Counted from the first letter of the stretch, positions 37,301-46,486 are shown. The stretch is 64,000 bases of DNA from Sphingomonas rosea (GCF_039538065.1 NZ_BAABBR010000001.1:2022501-2086500); one strand, 5' to 3'. Notes: generated from the letters alone by a model not told the origin. Numbers and translations are program-made.

Positions 37301-38750
37301 CGAGTTCCTCGGCCACGACCTCGTCCCGAGCGCCAACGAGCAAACCTATGGCGAGGACTATGTCGCCTTCCACGCCGACGGCCGCCGGGTCGAAAGCCAC
37401 GAATATCCGCTCGCCCGCGCGCTTGCCGGCGAGGAACGGCCCGAACTCGAATGCCGGGTCCGGCGCGGCGACGGGTCGCTGCGCTGGCTGCGCTACGTCG
37501 CCGCGTCGGTCCGCGGTCCAGCGGGCGAGATTGCCGGCGGCGTGGTCGCCTCGATCGACATCGACCGCGAGAAGCAGCTGACCGAGGGCCTCGAGCGCGA
37601 AGTCGAGAAGGTCATCACCGAGCGCGAGGCGGCGCAGGAGGCGCTCCGCCAGAGCCAGAAGCTCGAGGCGATGGGCCAGCTGACCGGCGGCGTCGCGCAC
37701 GACTTCAACAACCTCCTCACCCCCATCATCGGCAGCCTCGACCTCCTCCAGCGCAAGCAGATCCTCGACGAGCGCACTGGCCGTCTCGTCGACGGTGCGC
37801 TGACGTCGGCCGAGAAAGCGCGCGTGCTCGTCCAGCGCCTGCTCGCCTTCGCCCGCCGCCAGCCGCTCCAGACGCAGGCGATCGACATCGGCCGGATCGT
37901 CACCGAGATGAGCGAGCTGATCGATTCGACCTCGGGCCCCCGCGTCCGGGTGCGCACCGAGGTCCCCGCCGACCTCCCGCCCGCGCTCGCCGATTCAAAC
38001 CAGCTCGAAATGGCGCTCCTCAACCTGAGCGTGAACGCGCGCGACGCCATGCCCGACGGCGGCACGCTCACCATCGCCACCCGCGCGAGCGGCGGCGGGG
38101 AGGGGGCGAAGCTCGGCCTCACCGGCGAGCGCCATGTCGTCCTCAGCGTCAGCGACACCGGCGTCGGGATGGACGAGGAGACCCGCCGCCGCGCGATCGA
38201 GCCCTTCTTCTCGACCAAGGGCATCGGCAAGGGCACGGGCCTCGGCCTCTCGATGGTCCACGGCCTCGCCGCCCAGCTCGGCGGCGCGCTCGACATCCGC
38301 TCGGTGCCGGGCATGGGCACCACCATCGAACTGTGGCTGCCGATGGCGAGCGGGGGAATCGCGGCGGGCGTCGCCGACGCTCCCGACGCCGAGGTGCAGG
38401 GCGCCGGCACCGCGCTCCTGGTCGACGACGACGAACTGGTCCGCGCCTCGACCTCGGGCATGCTCGGCGACCTCGGCTACCGCGTGATCGAGGCCGACAG
38501 CGGCGAGGCTGCCCTCGCCCTCATCGAGAAGGGCGAGCGCTTCGACCTCCTCGTCACCGACCAGCTGATGCCCGGCATCAGCGGCACCGACCTCGCCGTC
38601 CAGCTCCGCCAGCGCCGCGAGGACCTGCCGGTGCTGATCGTCTCGGGCTATGCCGATCTCGAAAGCCTGTCGCCGGCCTTCCCGCACCTCAGCAAGCCGT
38701 TCCGCCAGGCCGAGCTCGCGACCGCGCTCGAAAAGGTCCAGCCCGACTGA
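34380..38750 (+). CDS. Soluble multi-PAS hybrid sensor histidine kinase/response regulator
   Basis: A 1456-aa signalling protein with no transmembrane segment. In order I see two PAS domains (~20-260), a GAF domain (~265-425), five further PAS/PAC units (~430-1065), a short coiled coil, HisKA with the phosphorylated His at H1107 (GGVAHDFNNLL), a HATPase with NARDAMPDGG and GTGLGLSMVHGL, and a C-terminal receiver with the phospho-acceptor D1394 (LLVTDQLMPGISG). This is a cytoplasmic hybrid kinase that probably integrates redox, light or ligand cues. No HPt protein or output regulator lies nearby. An in-frame ATG at 34401 is an alternative start. Confidence 0.9.
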   Translation: MRPAAGLMDAVTTTSFATLDPSLWQQLADHIAHLVWMAGGDGRSAWFNRRCTEFTGVSNEALQARGWLEFIHPEDSARVIAEWESAVAAARPYEAVYRIRGKDGIYRRFLARAEPSFDPDGTVRCWFGTSTDISVQVEAEERAQRSAERLAKAAQLADMFVWESDRVTRTTSWGENAAEVLDVPAEELPTGPNGGTFFVDEAEKHRLVAAVEEAVAHRRQQLTIDFRGSDGRHWRGHCGFVYDPDGRLQRVYGATRDVSAEAADQRRNAYLLRLDAALRATDAALDAKRVAAETLSRELGADRVLYADVVALDPATLRIEAEYLGDGVASIAGTHHVPAPIAALHARGEPVVTSDFRADPALVSAAADPAVSDLPLVALIDIPLLREGKLVGMLTVHMLEQRRWTAEEVALATLTAERTWEAVERARAEEQQRLTADEIAVTYSTAPIGLAVVDHQLRYVRVNQRLAEMNGIPAADHIGKTLGEVVPDLSGALGQAIKRALAGEEVRGFEVSGETASAPGVVRTWRENWLPIRDADGKVTGAAGSIEEIASAERLRAEAEERYRTIFNSAAVGIARVAPDGAFLEVNDRLCEIVGRSREAILQGGWRDLTHPDDLAADLAQVERALAGEIDSYRLEKRYLDAEGKPVWINLTVSTERNSDRSVRYFISIIEDITERRQREDALRTSEQRVRVANDHAEVGFWDVDVVNDTLTWSPHVRMMFGVSPDVPVTLADFYDGLHPEDREHTVAAYLAAADPARQALYDVEYRTIGKNDGVVRWVAAKGRGIFSDDGRCLQVVGTAIDVTQRKEAEDALRRSEQELRLRLNAIPQMVWSTRPDGYHDFYNERWYEFTGMPAGTTDGEEWNGMFHPDDQEQAWARWRQSLATAEPYEIEYRLRHHSGDYRWVLGRALPILDSAGEVRRWMGTCTDIDDRKAAERALLENEAQLRAILEAVPVGLMFSDASGQLTGGNDQIIEFLGHDLVPSANEQTYGEDYVAFHADGRRVESHEYPLARALAGEERPELECRVRRGDGSLRWLRYVAASVRGPAGEIAGGVVASIDIDREKQLTEGLEREVEKVITEREAAQEALRQSQKLEAMGQLTGGVAHDFNNLLTPIIGSLDLLQRKQILDERTGRLVDGALTSAEKARVLVQRLLAFARRQPLQTQAIDIGRIVTEMSELIDSTSGPRVRVRTEVPADLPPALADSNQLEMALLNLSVNARDAMPDGGTLTIATRASGGGEGAKLGLTGERHVVLSVSDTGVGMDEETRRRAIEPFFSTKGIGKGTGLGLSMVHGLAAQLGGALDIRSVPGMGTTIELWLPMASGGIAAGVADAPDAEVQGAGTALLVDDDELVRASTSGMLGDLGYRVIEADSGEAALALIEKGERFDLLVTDQLMPGISGTDLAVQLRQRREDLPVLIVSGYADLESLSPAFPHLSKPFRQAELATALEKVQPD

Positions 38751-38800
38751 CCGGCAGGCCGCACGTGACGTAGGCCGCCCACGCCTTTATGCGCGCTGTC

Positions 38801-40195
38801 ATGAGCAGCAATCAGATGTGGGGCGGCCGCTTCGCCGCGGGGCCGAGCGCCATCATGCAGGCGATCAACAACAGCCTGCCGGTCGACCGCCGCCTGTGGC
38901 GCGAGGATCTCGCGGGCTCGAAGGCCCACGCTGCCATGCTGCGCGATTGCGGGATCATCGACGCCGACGACGCCGCCGCCATCCTTTCGGGCCTCGACTC
39001 CATCGAAGCCGAATTCGAGGCCAATGGCGTGCCCGATCGGCCCGATCTCGAGGACATCCACATGCTGGTCGAGGCGCGGCTCGCCGAACTGATCGGCCCC
39101 GCCGCCGGCCGTCTCCACACCGCCCGCTCGCGCAACGACCAGGTGGCGACCGACTTCAAGCTGTGGACCCGTGGCGCCTGCCGTGAGGCCGCGTCGGCCA
39201 TCGTCGCGCTGCAGCAGGTGCTGGTCGCGCGCGCCGAGGAACATACCGGAACGATCATGCCCGGCTTCACCCATCTCCAGGTCGCCCAGCCGGTGACGCT
39301 CGGCCACCATCTCCTTGCCTATGCCGAGATGCTCCAGCGCGACGTGTCGCGGCTTCACGACGCCGACGAGCGCGCCGACGAATCCCCGCTCGGCGCGGCG
39401 GCGCTGGCGGGCACCGGCTTCGCCACCGACCGCGCCGCGACCGCCGACGCGCTCGGCTTCGCGCAGCCGACCGCCAACAGCCTCGACAGCGTCTCGGACC
39501 GCGACTTCGCACTCGATTATCTGGGCGCCGCGGCGCAATGCGCGCTGCACCTCTCGCGCCTCGCCGAGGAGCTGATCCTCTGGGCCTCGCCGCCCTTCGG
39601 CTTCGTGAAGCTTTCGGACCAATGGTCGACCGGCAGCTCGATCATGCCGCAGAAGCGCAACCCCGATGCGGCCGAGCTGGTGCGCGGCCATTCGGGCCGG
39701 ATCGTCGGCCTTTTCACCGGCCTGATGATCACCATGAAGGGCCTGCCGCTCGCTTATTCAAAGGACATGCAGGACGACAAGGCGCCGACGTTCGAGGCGC
39801 ACGACCTGCTGATGCTGAGCCTTGCCGCGCTCGCCGGCACGGTCGAGAGCGCGTCCTTCGTGCCCGAGAAGATGCGCGCCGCTGCCGCCTCGGGCTTCTC
39901 GACCGCGACCGATCTTGCCGACTGGCTGGTGCGCGAGGCCAACGTGCCCTTCCGCGAAGCCCACCACATCACCGGCCGCTCGGTGAAGGCCGCCGAGGAC
40001 GCCGGCTGCGACCTCGCCGACCTGCCGCTCGAGACCCTGCAGGCCATCGACCCGCGCATCGACCGCCGCGTCTACGACGTCCTCACGGTCGAGGCCTCGG
40101 TCGCCAGCCGCACCAGCTATGGCGGCACCGCGCCCGACCAGGTCCGCGCGCAGGTCGCGCGCTGGAAGGAGCTGCTTCAGCCCCTTGATAAGTAG
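38801..40195 (+). CDS. argH: Argininosuccinate lyase
   Basis: Last enzyme of arginine synthesis, splitting argininosuccinate to arginine and fumarate; 464 aa. It begins [13 protein letters not shown] like other ArgH proteins. [13 protein letters not shown] and the fumarase-superfamily signature [19 protein letters not shown] carrying the catalytic serine are intact. An ATG four codons upstream (38789) is in frame. It is on the opposite strand to the argCJBFG operon and converges with argG, so it has its own promoter. A terminator follows 20 bp after the stop. Confidence 0.96.
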   Translation: MSSNQMWGGRFAAGPSAIMQAINNSLPVDRRLWREDLAGSKAHAAMLRDCGIIDADDAAAILSGLDSIEAEFEANGVPDRPDLEDIHMLVEARLAELIGPAAGRLHTARSRNDQVATDFKLWTRGACREAASAIVALQQVLVARAEEHTGTIMPGFTHLQVAQPVTLGHHLLAYAEMLQRDVSRLHDADERADESPLGAAALAGTGFATDRAATADALGFAQPTANSLDSVSDRDFALDYLGAAAQCALHLSRLAEELILWASPPFGFVKLSDQWSTGSSIMPQKRNPDAAELVRGHSGRIVGLFTGLMITMKGLPLAYSKDMQDDKAPTFEAHDLLMLSLAALAGTVESASFVPEKMRAAAASGFSTATDLADWLVREANVPFREAHHITGRSVKAAEDAGCDLADLPLETLQAIDPRIDRRVYDVLTVEASVASRTSYGGTAPDQVRAQVARWKELLQPLDK

Positions 40196-40214
40196 GATTT
40201 GGCCTGCTTGTCTG

Positions 40215-40244
40215 GAGCCGGACGCGCTGCGCCCGGCTCTTTCT
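40215..40244 (+). terminator. Rho-independent terminator of argH
   Basis: GAGCCGG (40215-40221) and CCGGCTC (40233-40239) form a perfect stem around an 11-nt loop, followed by TTTCT. A second imperfect hairpin, 9-bp arms with one mismatch, lies at 40259-40284 and could serve argG on the other strand. Confidence 0.7.
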
Positions 40245-40323
40245 CAACGCTGGCTCAAGGACCGCGAAAATCGACTCGCGGACCCCTGGACCTTCGAGAC
40301 CTTGTTCAGCTTGGGCGTGCCGC

Positions 40324-41544
40324 TCAGCCGACCTTCTTCGCCCGCTGCGCCGCGATCCGCAGCCGCAGGGCGTTGAGCTTGATGAAGCCCGCGGCGTCAC
40401 GCTGGTCGTAGCTGCCCGAGCCTTCCTCGAAGGTGACGAGGTCCTCGTCGTAGAGCGAATAGTCGCTCTCGCGGCCGATCACCGTGGCGTTGCCCTTGTA
40501 GAGCTTCATCGTGACCCGCCCCGTGACCATCTCCTGGCTCTTGTCGATCAGCGCCTGGAGCATCTCGCGCTCGGGCGCGAACCAGAAGCCATTGTAGATC
40601 AGGCTCGCATAGCGCGGCATGATCGAATCCTTGAGGTGCATCGCGCCGCCGTCGAGCGTGATGCTCTCGATGCCCCGGTGCGCGGCGAGCAGGATGGTCC
40701 CGCCCGGCGTCTCGTAGACCCCGCGGCTCTTCATGCCGACGAAGCGGTTCTCGACGAGGTCCAATCGGCCGATGCCATTGTCGCGCCCGAGCTCGTTGAG
40801 CTTGGTCAGCAGCGTCGCCGGGCTCATCGCCACGCCGTCGATCGCGACCGGATCGCCCTTCTCGAAGTCGATGGTGATGATTGTCGGCGTGTCGGGCGCG
40901 TCCTCGGGGCTGATCGTCCGCTGGTGGACATATTCCGGGGCCTCTTGCGCCGGATCCTCGAGCACCTTCCCCTCGCTCGACGAATGCAGCAGGTTGGCGT
41001 CGATCGAGAAGGGGCTTTCCCCGCGCTTGTCCTTCGCGATCGGGATCTGGTTCTTCTCGGCGAAGTCGATCAGCTGCTCGCGGCTGGCGAACTGCCACTC
41101 GCGCCACGGGGCGATGACCCGGATGTCGGGCTCGAGCGCATAATAGCCGAGCTCGAAGCGGACTTGGTCGTTGCCCTTGCCGGTCGCGCCGTGACAGACG
41201 GCATCGGCGCCGACCGCCCTCGCGATCTCGATCTGGCGCTTGGCGATCAGCGGCCGCGCGATCGAGGTGCCGAGCAGATACTGCCCCTCGTAGAGCGTGT
41301 TGGCGCGGAACATCGGGAAGACGAAGTCGCGGACGAACTCCTCGCGAAGGTCGTCGATGAAGATGTTCTCAGGTCGGATGCCGAGCATCTGCGCCTTGGC
41401 GCGCGCCGGCTCGACTTCCTCGCCCTGGCCGAGGTCGGCGGTGAAGGTGACGACCTCCGCATCATATTCCGTCTGGAGCCACTTGAGGATGATCGAGGTG
41501 TCGAGCCCGCCCGAATAAGCGAGCACGACCTTGAGCTTGGCCAT
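40324..41544 (-). CDS. argG: Argininosuccinate synthase
   Basis: ATP-dependent enzyme joining citrulline and aspartate; 406 aa, the normal length. [18 protein letters not shown] is the N-terminal PP-loop. [16 protein letters not shown] and the downstream [13 protein letters not shown] are also typical. It is the last gene of the argCJBFG operon, 7 bp after argF, so product flow from ornithine to argininosuccinate is encoded contiguously. Confidence 0.97.
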   Translation of the reverse strand: MAKLKVVLAYSGGLDTSIILKWLQTEYDAEVVTFTADLGQGEEVEPARAKAQMLGIRPENIFIDDLREEFVRDFVFPMFRANTLYEGQYLLGTSIARPLIAKRQIEIARAVGADAVCHGATGKGNDQVRFELGYYALEPDIRVIAPWREWQFASREQLIDFAEKNQIPIAKDKRGESPFSIDANLLHSSSEGKVLEDPAQEAPEYVHQRTISPEDAPDTPTIITIDFEKGDPVAIDGVAMSPATLLTKLNELGRDNGIGRLDLVENRFVGMKSRGVYETPGGTILLAAHRGIESITLDGGAMHLKDSIMPRYASLIYNGFWFAPEREMLQALIDKSQEMVTGRVTMKLYKGNATVIGRESDYSLYDEDLVTFEEGSGSYDQRDAAGFIKLNALRLRIAAQRAKKVG

Positions 41545-41551
41545 GGGTTGT

Positions 41552-42412
41552 TCAGTCCTTCTGGAGGAGCCACATCAGCGCGCCGCGCGCACTGTGCATC
41601 CGGTTTTCCGCCTGCCGCCAGACCGCCGAGCGCGGTCCGTCGATGACGCTGGCGGTGACTTCCTCGCCGCGCCGTGCGGGCAGGCAGTGGAGGAAATGGG
41701 CTTGCGGTGCCCGCGCCATCAGCGCGTCGTTGACCTGGTAGGCGTGAAGGTCGGCGTTGCGGCGCTCGGCCTCGCTGTCCTGGCCCATCGACACCCAGAC
41801 GTCGGTGTAGACGATGTCGGCACCCTCGACCGCGGCGAGGTCGGCGGTCTGGGCGACCCCGGCGGGGGCGTCGCTCAACTGATAACCCTCCGGCGCGACG
41901 ATGGTCAGCGCGGCGCCGAGCATCGCGCAGCCCTGCGCGAGGCTGCGCGCGACATTGTTGTCGCCGTCGCCGACGTAGGCGACCTTGACGCCCTCGATCC
42001 CTCCGCAGAGCTGACGGATGGTGAGGAGGTCGGCGAGCGCCTGCAGCGGATGATCGCTGCCCGACAGCATGTTGACCACCGGCACCGGGCTCGCGGCGGC
42101 AAGCGCCTCGAGCAGGCCATGATCAAACACCCGCGCGCAGATCACGCCGTGGAAGCAGGCGAGGGTCCGGGCGATGTCCTCGACGCTCTCGCGCGTGCCG
42201 ATCCCGAGCTCGCCCGGCGTCAGGTAGACGGGGTGGCCGCCAAGCTGATGGACCGCGAGCTCCATCGAGTTGCGGGTCCGGGCACTCGGCTTCTCGAAAT
42301 AGAGCGCCGCGCCCTTGCCCGCGAGGACGGGGGCGGGGGCGTCCTCGGCAAGCGCGAGGATGGCGTCGAGGTCGCCCGGCGACAGGTCGGCGAGGCTGAG
42401 GAGATGGGTCAC
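41552..42412 (-). CDS. argF: Ornithine carbamoyltransferase
   Basis: Transfers carbamoyl from carbamoyl phosphate to ornithine, giving citrulline. The carbamoyl phosphate loop is SARTR at residues 43-47 (SxRTR), [12 protein letters not shown] carries the HPxQ motif, and [13 protein letters not shown] the ornithine-binding HCLP motif. At 286 aa it is slightly shorter than the ~305-aa norm because the N-terminal helix is trimmed; all key residues remain. It overlaps argB by 4 bp. Confidence 0.95.
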   Translation of the reverse strand: MTHLLSLADLSPGDLDAILALAEDAPAPVLAGKGAALYFEKPSARTRNSMELAVHQLGGHPVYLTPGELGIGTRESVEDIARTLACFHGVICARVFDHGLLEALAAASPVPVVNMLSGSDHPLQALADLLTIRQLCGGIEGVKVAYVGDGDNNVARSLAQGCAMLGAALTIVAPEGYQLSDAPAGVAQTADLAAVEGADIVYTDVWVSMGQDSEAERRNADLHAYQVNDALMARAPQAHFLHCLPARRGEEVTASVIDGPRSAVWRQAENRMHSARGALMWLLQKD

Positions 42413-43302
42413 CAGTTCGCCTCCCGCTTGATCATCGTTCCGATGCCATGCTTGGTCAGCAATTCGATCAGCAACGCATGGGGTACGCGCCCGTCGATGA
42501 TGTGGGCGAAGGGCACTCCATTGTCGACGGCGTCGGCGCAGGCGGTGAGCTTGGGGATCATGCCCCCGCCGACGCTGTCGTCCTCGATCCGCCGGCGAAG
42601 TTCCGCCGACGTGAGGCGAGGAATCAGGCTGGTTTCGTCCTTGGGATCGGCGAGCAGGCCGGGCGCCGCCGTGAGATAGACGATCTTCTCGGCGCCCATG
42701 GCGACGGCAATCGCCTTGGCCGCCTCGTCCGCATTGACGTTGAACGGCTGGCCCGACTCGTCTGCGCCGATGGTCGAGACGACGGGCACCATCCCGTCAT
42801 CGAGCAGGCGCAGGAGAAGCTCGGCGCGGACCTCGGTCACGTCACCGACAAAGCCCAAAGCGGGATCGCGCTGGTCGACCCGGAGCAGGCCGGCATCCTC
42901 GCCCGAGACGCCCACCGCGACCGGCTCGTCGCCGGCCGACTTGTTGATGGTCGCGACGAGGTCGCGATTGATCTTGCCGACCAGCACCATGCGGACGATC
43001 TCGAGCGTCTCGCCATCGGTGACCCGGAGGCCGTCCTTGAACTCGGGCTGCTTGCCAACCCGGCGCAGCATGGCGTCGACCTGCGGACCGCCGCCGTGAA
43101 CCACCACGCAGCGAACGCCGACCGAGCGGAGCAGCAGCACGTCCTGCGCCAGCGCCCGGTCGCTCTCGGGATCGATTGCCGCACCGCCCAGCTTCACCAC
43201 CACCGCCTTGCCGGCGAACAGCTGGATGTAGGGGAGGGCGTCGACGAGGATTTCGGCGGTGCTGGTCGGCGTCAGCATGGTCTTGGCGAGCATGTCGTTC
43301 AT
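42409..43302 (-). CDS. argB: Acetylglutamate kinase
   Basis: Phosphorylates N-acetylglutamate; 297 aa. VVVKLGGAAI is the N-terminal phosphate-binding lysine motif, VVVHGGGPQVDAML binds substrate, and GGMIPKLTACADAV lies on the nucleotide side. The ~20-residue N-terminal helix before the first strand (MLAKTMLTPTSTAEILVDAL) is typical of arginine-inhibited hexameric kinases, so feedback control by arginine is likely. The start overlaps the argJ stop (ATGA). Confidence 0.95.
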   Translation of the reverse strand: MNDMLAKTMLTPTSTAEILVDALPYIQLFAGKAVVVKLGGAAIDPESDRALAQDVLLLRSVGVRCVVVHGGGPQVDAMLRRVGKQPEFKDGLRVTDGETLEIVRMVLVGKINRDLVATINKSAGDEPVAVGVSGEDAGLLRVDQRDPALGFVGDVTEVRAELLLRLLDDGMVPVVSTIGADESGQPFNVNADEAAKAIAVAMGAEKIVYLTAAPGLLADPKDETSLIPRLTSAELRRRIEDDSVGGGMIPKLTACADAVDNGVPFAHIIDGRVPHALLIELLTKHGIGTMIKREANW

Positions 43303-44462
43303 GAGGTGACGCTGTTTTCCTTGATGTAGCCGGGCCCGAGATCGATCCCGATCATCCGCGCTTCGCCGCTGCCGCAGCCAAGCTGCACTTCGATCTGGAA
43401 CTCGGTGCCGAGCATGTGCTCGGTCAATGCCTGGGCGTCGTGCGCGATCCCGATCCCGCCCTCGGCGACCTTGATCCCGCCATAGAGCACCGCGCTCTTC
43501 TCGACGTCCATCGCGACCCCCGCCGAGCCGGCGGCGGCGAGCAGGCGGCCCCAGTAGGGATCGGCGCCGTACCAGCTGCATTTGACGAGATTGTTCTCGG
43601 CGATGTTCTTCGCCGCGATCCGCGCCTCGGCATCGCTCGCCGCGCCGGTCACGTGGAGGTGGGCAAGGCGGGTCATGCCCTCGGCGTCATGCGCCATCTT
43701 GAGGGTGAGCTGGCGGCACGCTTCCTCGACCGCTCGGCCGAAGCCGTCGAGGTCGCCCGGCGCGCCCTTGCGGCCGCTGGCGAAGAGCATGGCGGTGTCG
43801 TTGGTCGAAGTCGCGCCATCGACGTTCAAGGTATTGAAGGTGGTGTTCGTCGCGGCCGCGAGCATCGCCTGGAGCGTCTCGCGCGGCACGTCGGCATCGG
43901 TGGTGAGGAAGGCAAGCATCGTCGCCATGTTGGGCGCGATCATCCCGCAGCCCTTGGCCATCCCGCCGATCGTCCAGCCGTCACCGCGAACCACGACTTC
44001 CTTGGCGACATGGTCGGTGGTGAGGATGCCGCGCGCGGCGTCGGCGCCGCCCTCGACCGACAGCGCGCTGGCGAGCTTCGGCACGGCCGGGAGGATGACG
44101 TCCATCGGCAGTGGCGTCCCGATGATCCCGGTCGAGCAGACGAGGACATGGTCGGTGCTGGCGTTGAGCGCGTTCGCGGCCGCGATCTGCATCGCCTGCG
44201 CGTCGCGATAGCCGGCCTGACCCGTCCCGGCATTGGCATTGCCGCTGTTGACGACCACCGCGCTCGCCCTGCCACCATTGGCGGCGAGCACCGCCTGGTC
44301 GAGCTGGACCGGCGGGGCCTTGAACTTGTTCTGGGTGAAGACTGCGGCGCATGTGACCGGGCGATGATCCTCGGTCGCAAGCAGGGCCATGTCGGGCTTC
44401 ACCCGCTTGATCCCGGCATGAAGGCCGGACGCGATGAAGCCCTCGGGGGCGGTAACGCTCAT
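43299..44462 (-). CDS. argJ: Bifunctional ornithine acetyltransferase/N-acetylglutamate synthase
   Basis: Recycles the acetyl group from acetylornithine to glutamate and, in bifunctional members, also uses acetyl-CoA; 387 aa. It is made as a precursor that cleaves itself before a threonine. The cleavage motif is GMIAPNMA|TMLAF, giving T181 as the predicted nucleophile of the beta chain. VVVNSGNANAGTG and DHVLVCSTGIIG form the oxyanion region. No argA-like gene is visible here, consistent with ArgJ being bifunctional. It has 4-bp overlaps with argC and argB. Confidence 0.95.
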   Translation of the reverse strand: MSVTAPEGFIASGLHAGIKRVKPDMALLATEDHRPVTCAAVFTQNKFKAPPVQLDQAVLAANGGRASAVVVNSGNANAGTGQAGYRDAQAMQIAAANALNASTDHVLVCSTGIIGTPLPMDVILPAVPKLASALSVEGGADAARGILTTDHVAKEVVVRGDGWTIGGMAKGCGMIAPNMATMLAFLTTDADVPRETLQAMLAAATNTTFNTLNVDGATSTNDTAMLFASGRKGAPGDLDGFGRAVEEACRQLTLKMAHDAEGMTRLAHLHVTGAASDAEARIAAKNIAENNLVKCSWYGADPYWGRLLAAAGSAGVAMDVEKSAVLYGGIKVAEGGIGIAHDAQALTEHMLGTEFQIEVQLGCGSGEARMIGIDLGPGYIKENSVTS

Positions 44463-45475
44463 GGGTACACTCCTTCGGCCGCGAGGCCGGCGGTCTCGTC
44501 GAGACCGAACATCAGATTGGCGCACTGGATCATCTGTCCGGCGGCGCCCTTGCCGAGATTGTCGATCGCACCGAGCATCACGACCCGGCCCGTACGCGCG
44601 TCGTAGCGGGCGGTGACGACCGCGCCGTTGCTGCCCGACACCCACTTGGTGGAGGGCGGGTCGTCGCTGACCCGGACGAACGGCTCGCCGGCATAGGCCT
44701 GGCGTAGCGCGGCGAGCGGGGCGTCGGGGTCCATCGGCTTGGCGGCGGCGGCGTAGCAGGTGGCGAGGATTCCGCGGGTCATGGGCGCGAGGTGCGGCGT
44801 GAAGAGGACGGTCGCGCCAAGCTCCTGCTCCATCTCGGCGGTGTGGCGATGGTTGAGCAGGCCGTAAGCGGCGAAGCTGCCGTCGACCGTGTTGAAGGCG
44901 GTCCCTTCCTTGACCGCGCGTCCCGCGCCGCTGACCCCGCTCGCCGCATCGACGATCAGGCTGTCGGGGTCGATCAGGCCCGCGTCGACCAGCGGCTTCA
45001 CCGCAAGGATGGTCGCGGTCGGGTAGCAGCCGGCGGCCGCGACGGCCTGCGCCGACCGGATGGCGTCGCGGTGAAGCTCGGGGATGCCGTAGGCGAAGCG
45101 CTCGATCAGGGCGGGCGCGGCGTGCGGCTCGCCGTACCAGCGTGCATAATCCGCCGGGTCGCGCAGCCGGAAGTCGGCGCCGAGATCGACCAGCTTGAGG
45201 CCGCGCTCGAGGATCGCGCCCGCGATCTTCTGGCTTTCGCCGTGGGGGAGGGCGGCGAACACGAGGTCGATGCCGTCAAGTGCATCGTCCGAGAAGCGCT
45301 CGACCGCGACTTCGGCCATCGCGCCGCTCAACTGCGGGTGCACTGCGCCGAGCCGCTGACCGGCCTTGCTGTCCCCGAACAGCCGCGTCGGACGCAAGTC
45401 GGGATGCCGCGCGAGGAGTCGGAGCAATTCGCCGCCGACGTAGCCGGAGGCGCCGAGGATGGCGGTTCGAATCAT
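44459..45475 (-). CDS. argC: N-acetyl-gamma-glutamyl-phosphate reductase
   Basis: NADPH-dependent reductase of the arginine pathway; 338 aa, the long (type 1) form. It starts with the Rossmann motif AILGASGYVGGELLRLL. The catalytic cysteine is C150 in AAAGCYPTATIL. HRHTAEMEQEL and FTPHLAPMTRGILAT are further family signatures. It is the promoter-proximal gene of argCJBFG. The operon faces away from argR, and the 57-bp gap between them contains an ARG-box-like palindrome. Confidence 0.96.
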   Translation of the reverse strand: MIRTAILGASGYVGGELLRLLARHPDLRPTRLFGDSKAGQRLGAVHPQLSGAMAEVAVERFSDDALDGIDLVFAALPHGESQKIAGAILERGLKLVDLGADFRLRDPADYARWYGEPHAAPALIERFAYGIPELHRDAIRSAQAVAAAGCYPTATILAVKPLVDAGLIDPDSLIVDAASGVSGAGRAVKEGTAFNTVDGSFAAYGLLNHRHTAEMEQELGATVLFTPHLAPMTRGILATCYAAAAKPMDPDAPLAALRQAYAGEPFVRVSDDPPSTKWVSGSNGAVVTARYDARTGRVVMLGAIDNLGKGAAGQMIQCANLMFGLDETAGLAAEGVYP

Positions 45476-45497
45476 GGGAGGCGGGCTATGCGCTCGT

Positions 45498-45513
45498 TTG
45501 CATGTTTATGCAA
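45498..45513. promoter_or_regulatory. ARG-box-like operator between argC and argR
   Basis: TTGCATGTTTATGCAA is a perfect 6+6 palindrome around 4 AT-rich bases. It is close to the ArgR half-site pattern (TGAAT...ATTCA in E. coli; TGCAT...ATGCA here). A further half-site-like TGCAT lies at 45519-45523. It can control both the argCJBFG operon and argR itself. Confidence 0.7.
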
Positions 45514-45532
45514 GTTCGTGCATATAGAAGCC

Positions 45533-45997
45533 ATGAATGACAGCCGCACGAAGCGTATCGCCGCGCTCGCCGACCTCCTCCGACGACATACGCTGACCCG
45601 CCAGGACGAGCTGGTGGACGCGCTCCGTGCGCTCGGGCACGAGGTCACGCAGGCGACCGTCAGCCGCGACCTCGACCAATTGGGTGCGGTGAAGCTGCGC
45701 CGCGGGAGCGAGACCCGTTACGCCTTGCCCGAGACCCTGACCGCCGCCCGGCCCGATGTCATGCGGTTGCGGAGCCTGTTTGCCGAATGGGTGCGCTCGG
45801 CAGAGCCGGCGGCGAGCCTCGTCGTCCTCAAGACGCCGCCGGGCTCGGCCCATCTCGTCGGGGTCGCGCTCGATTCGGCCGACTTCCCGGGCGTCGCCGG
45901 AACGCTGTGCGGGGACGACACCCTGTTCGTCGCGACCGCCAGCAACGAGGAAGCGGTCGCCCTGGCCGCCGAATGGACGAGCTGGCTGCGGGCCTAG
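45533..45997 (+). CDS. argR: Arginine repressor ArgR
   Basis: Arginine-responsive hexameric regulator of 154 aa. The N-terminal winged helix includes HTLTRQDELVDALRALGHEV and ATVSRDLDQLGAVKLRR, the recognition helix. The C-terminal oligomerisation and arginine-binding part ends GVAGTLCGDDTLFVA. The ATG lies only 6-7 nt downstream of a possible -10 (CATATA, 45521-45526), 17 bp from a TTGCAT -35 inside the operator, and no good ribosome-binding site precedes it. A leaderless, autorepressed transcript is therefore possible. Confidence 0.93.
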   Translation: MNDSRTKRIAALADLLRRHTLTRQDELVDALRALGHEVTQATVSRDLDQLGAVKLRRGSETRYALPETLTAARPDVMRLRSLFAEWVRSAEPAASLVVLKTPPGSAHLVGVALDSADFPGVAGTLCGDDTLFVATASNEEAVALAAEWTSWLRA

Positions 45998-46437
45998 CCC
46001 GCGTCCGACAGATTGGCCGGCCCGAAGCCGTGGGGGATGAGGTCCGAAAGGCGGTGCCGTTCGATCCTCGAGCCGTCACCGCTCGCACACAGGATGGTGA
46101 AGTCGCGGCCGGCGAGCTGCGAGGCTTCGAGCAGCGCCTGGCGGCAGCCGCCGCAGGGGCTCACCGCCTGTTCGCCCGACAGCGCCTCGCCCGAGCCGTC
46201 ACCGCCGGCGACCGCGATCCGGGCGATGTTCTTGAGCCCGAACGCATGCTGCGCGGTGGTGAGCGCGCTCTGCTCGGCGCAGATGCCGAGGCGGTAGCAG
46301 GCGTTCTCCATGTTGGCGCCGGTCACGAGCGTGCCGTCCTCCCCGAGGATCGCGCAGCCGACCGAGAAGCCCGAATAAGGGGCATAGGCCTTGAGGGCGG
46401 CGGCGCGGGCGGCGGCGATGAGTTGCTCGTCGGTCAT
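45994..46437 (-). CDS. cdd: Cytidine deaminase
   Basis: Homotetrameric-type zinc cytidine deaminase, 147 aa. Zinc ligands are C53, C95 and C98 in ICAEQSA and PCGGCRQ; E55 is the catalytic proton shuttle. NMENACY binds the ribose and GFSVGCAIL lies in the N-terminal strand. It deaminates cytidine and deoxycytidine in pyrimidine salvage. It converges with argR, and the ends overlap by 4 bp. Confidence 0.95.
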   Translation of the reverse strand: MTDEQLIAAARAAALKAYAPYSGFSVGCAILGEDGTLVTGANMENACYRLGICAEQSALTTAQHAFGLKNIARIAVAGGDGSGEALSGEQAVSPCGGCRQALLEASQLAGRDFTILCASGDGSRIERHRLSDLIPHGFGPANLSDAG

Positions 46438-46467
46438 GGCCGCTGCCTAGTCGGAACCCCGCCCTTC

Positions 46468-46486
46468 GTCACCCCGGGCTTGACCG
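46468..46486. repeat. Truncated copy of the palindromic repeat
   Basis: CGTCACCCCGGGCTTGACC is identical to the first 19 bases of the 84-bp element at 5450. It then diverges, so only the left half-hairpin remains. It lies between cdd and the VUT transporter gene. Confidence 0.7.
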
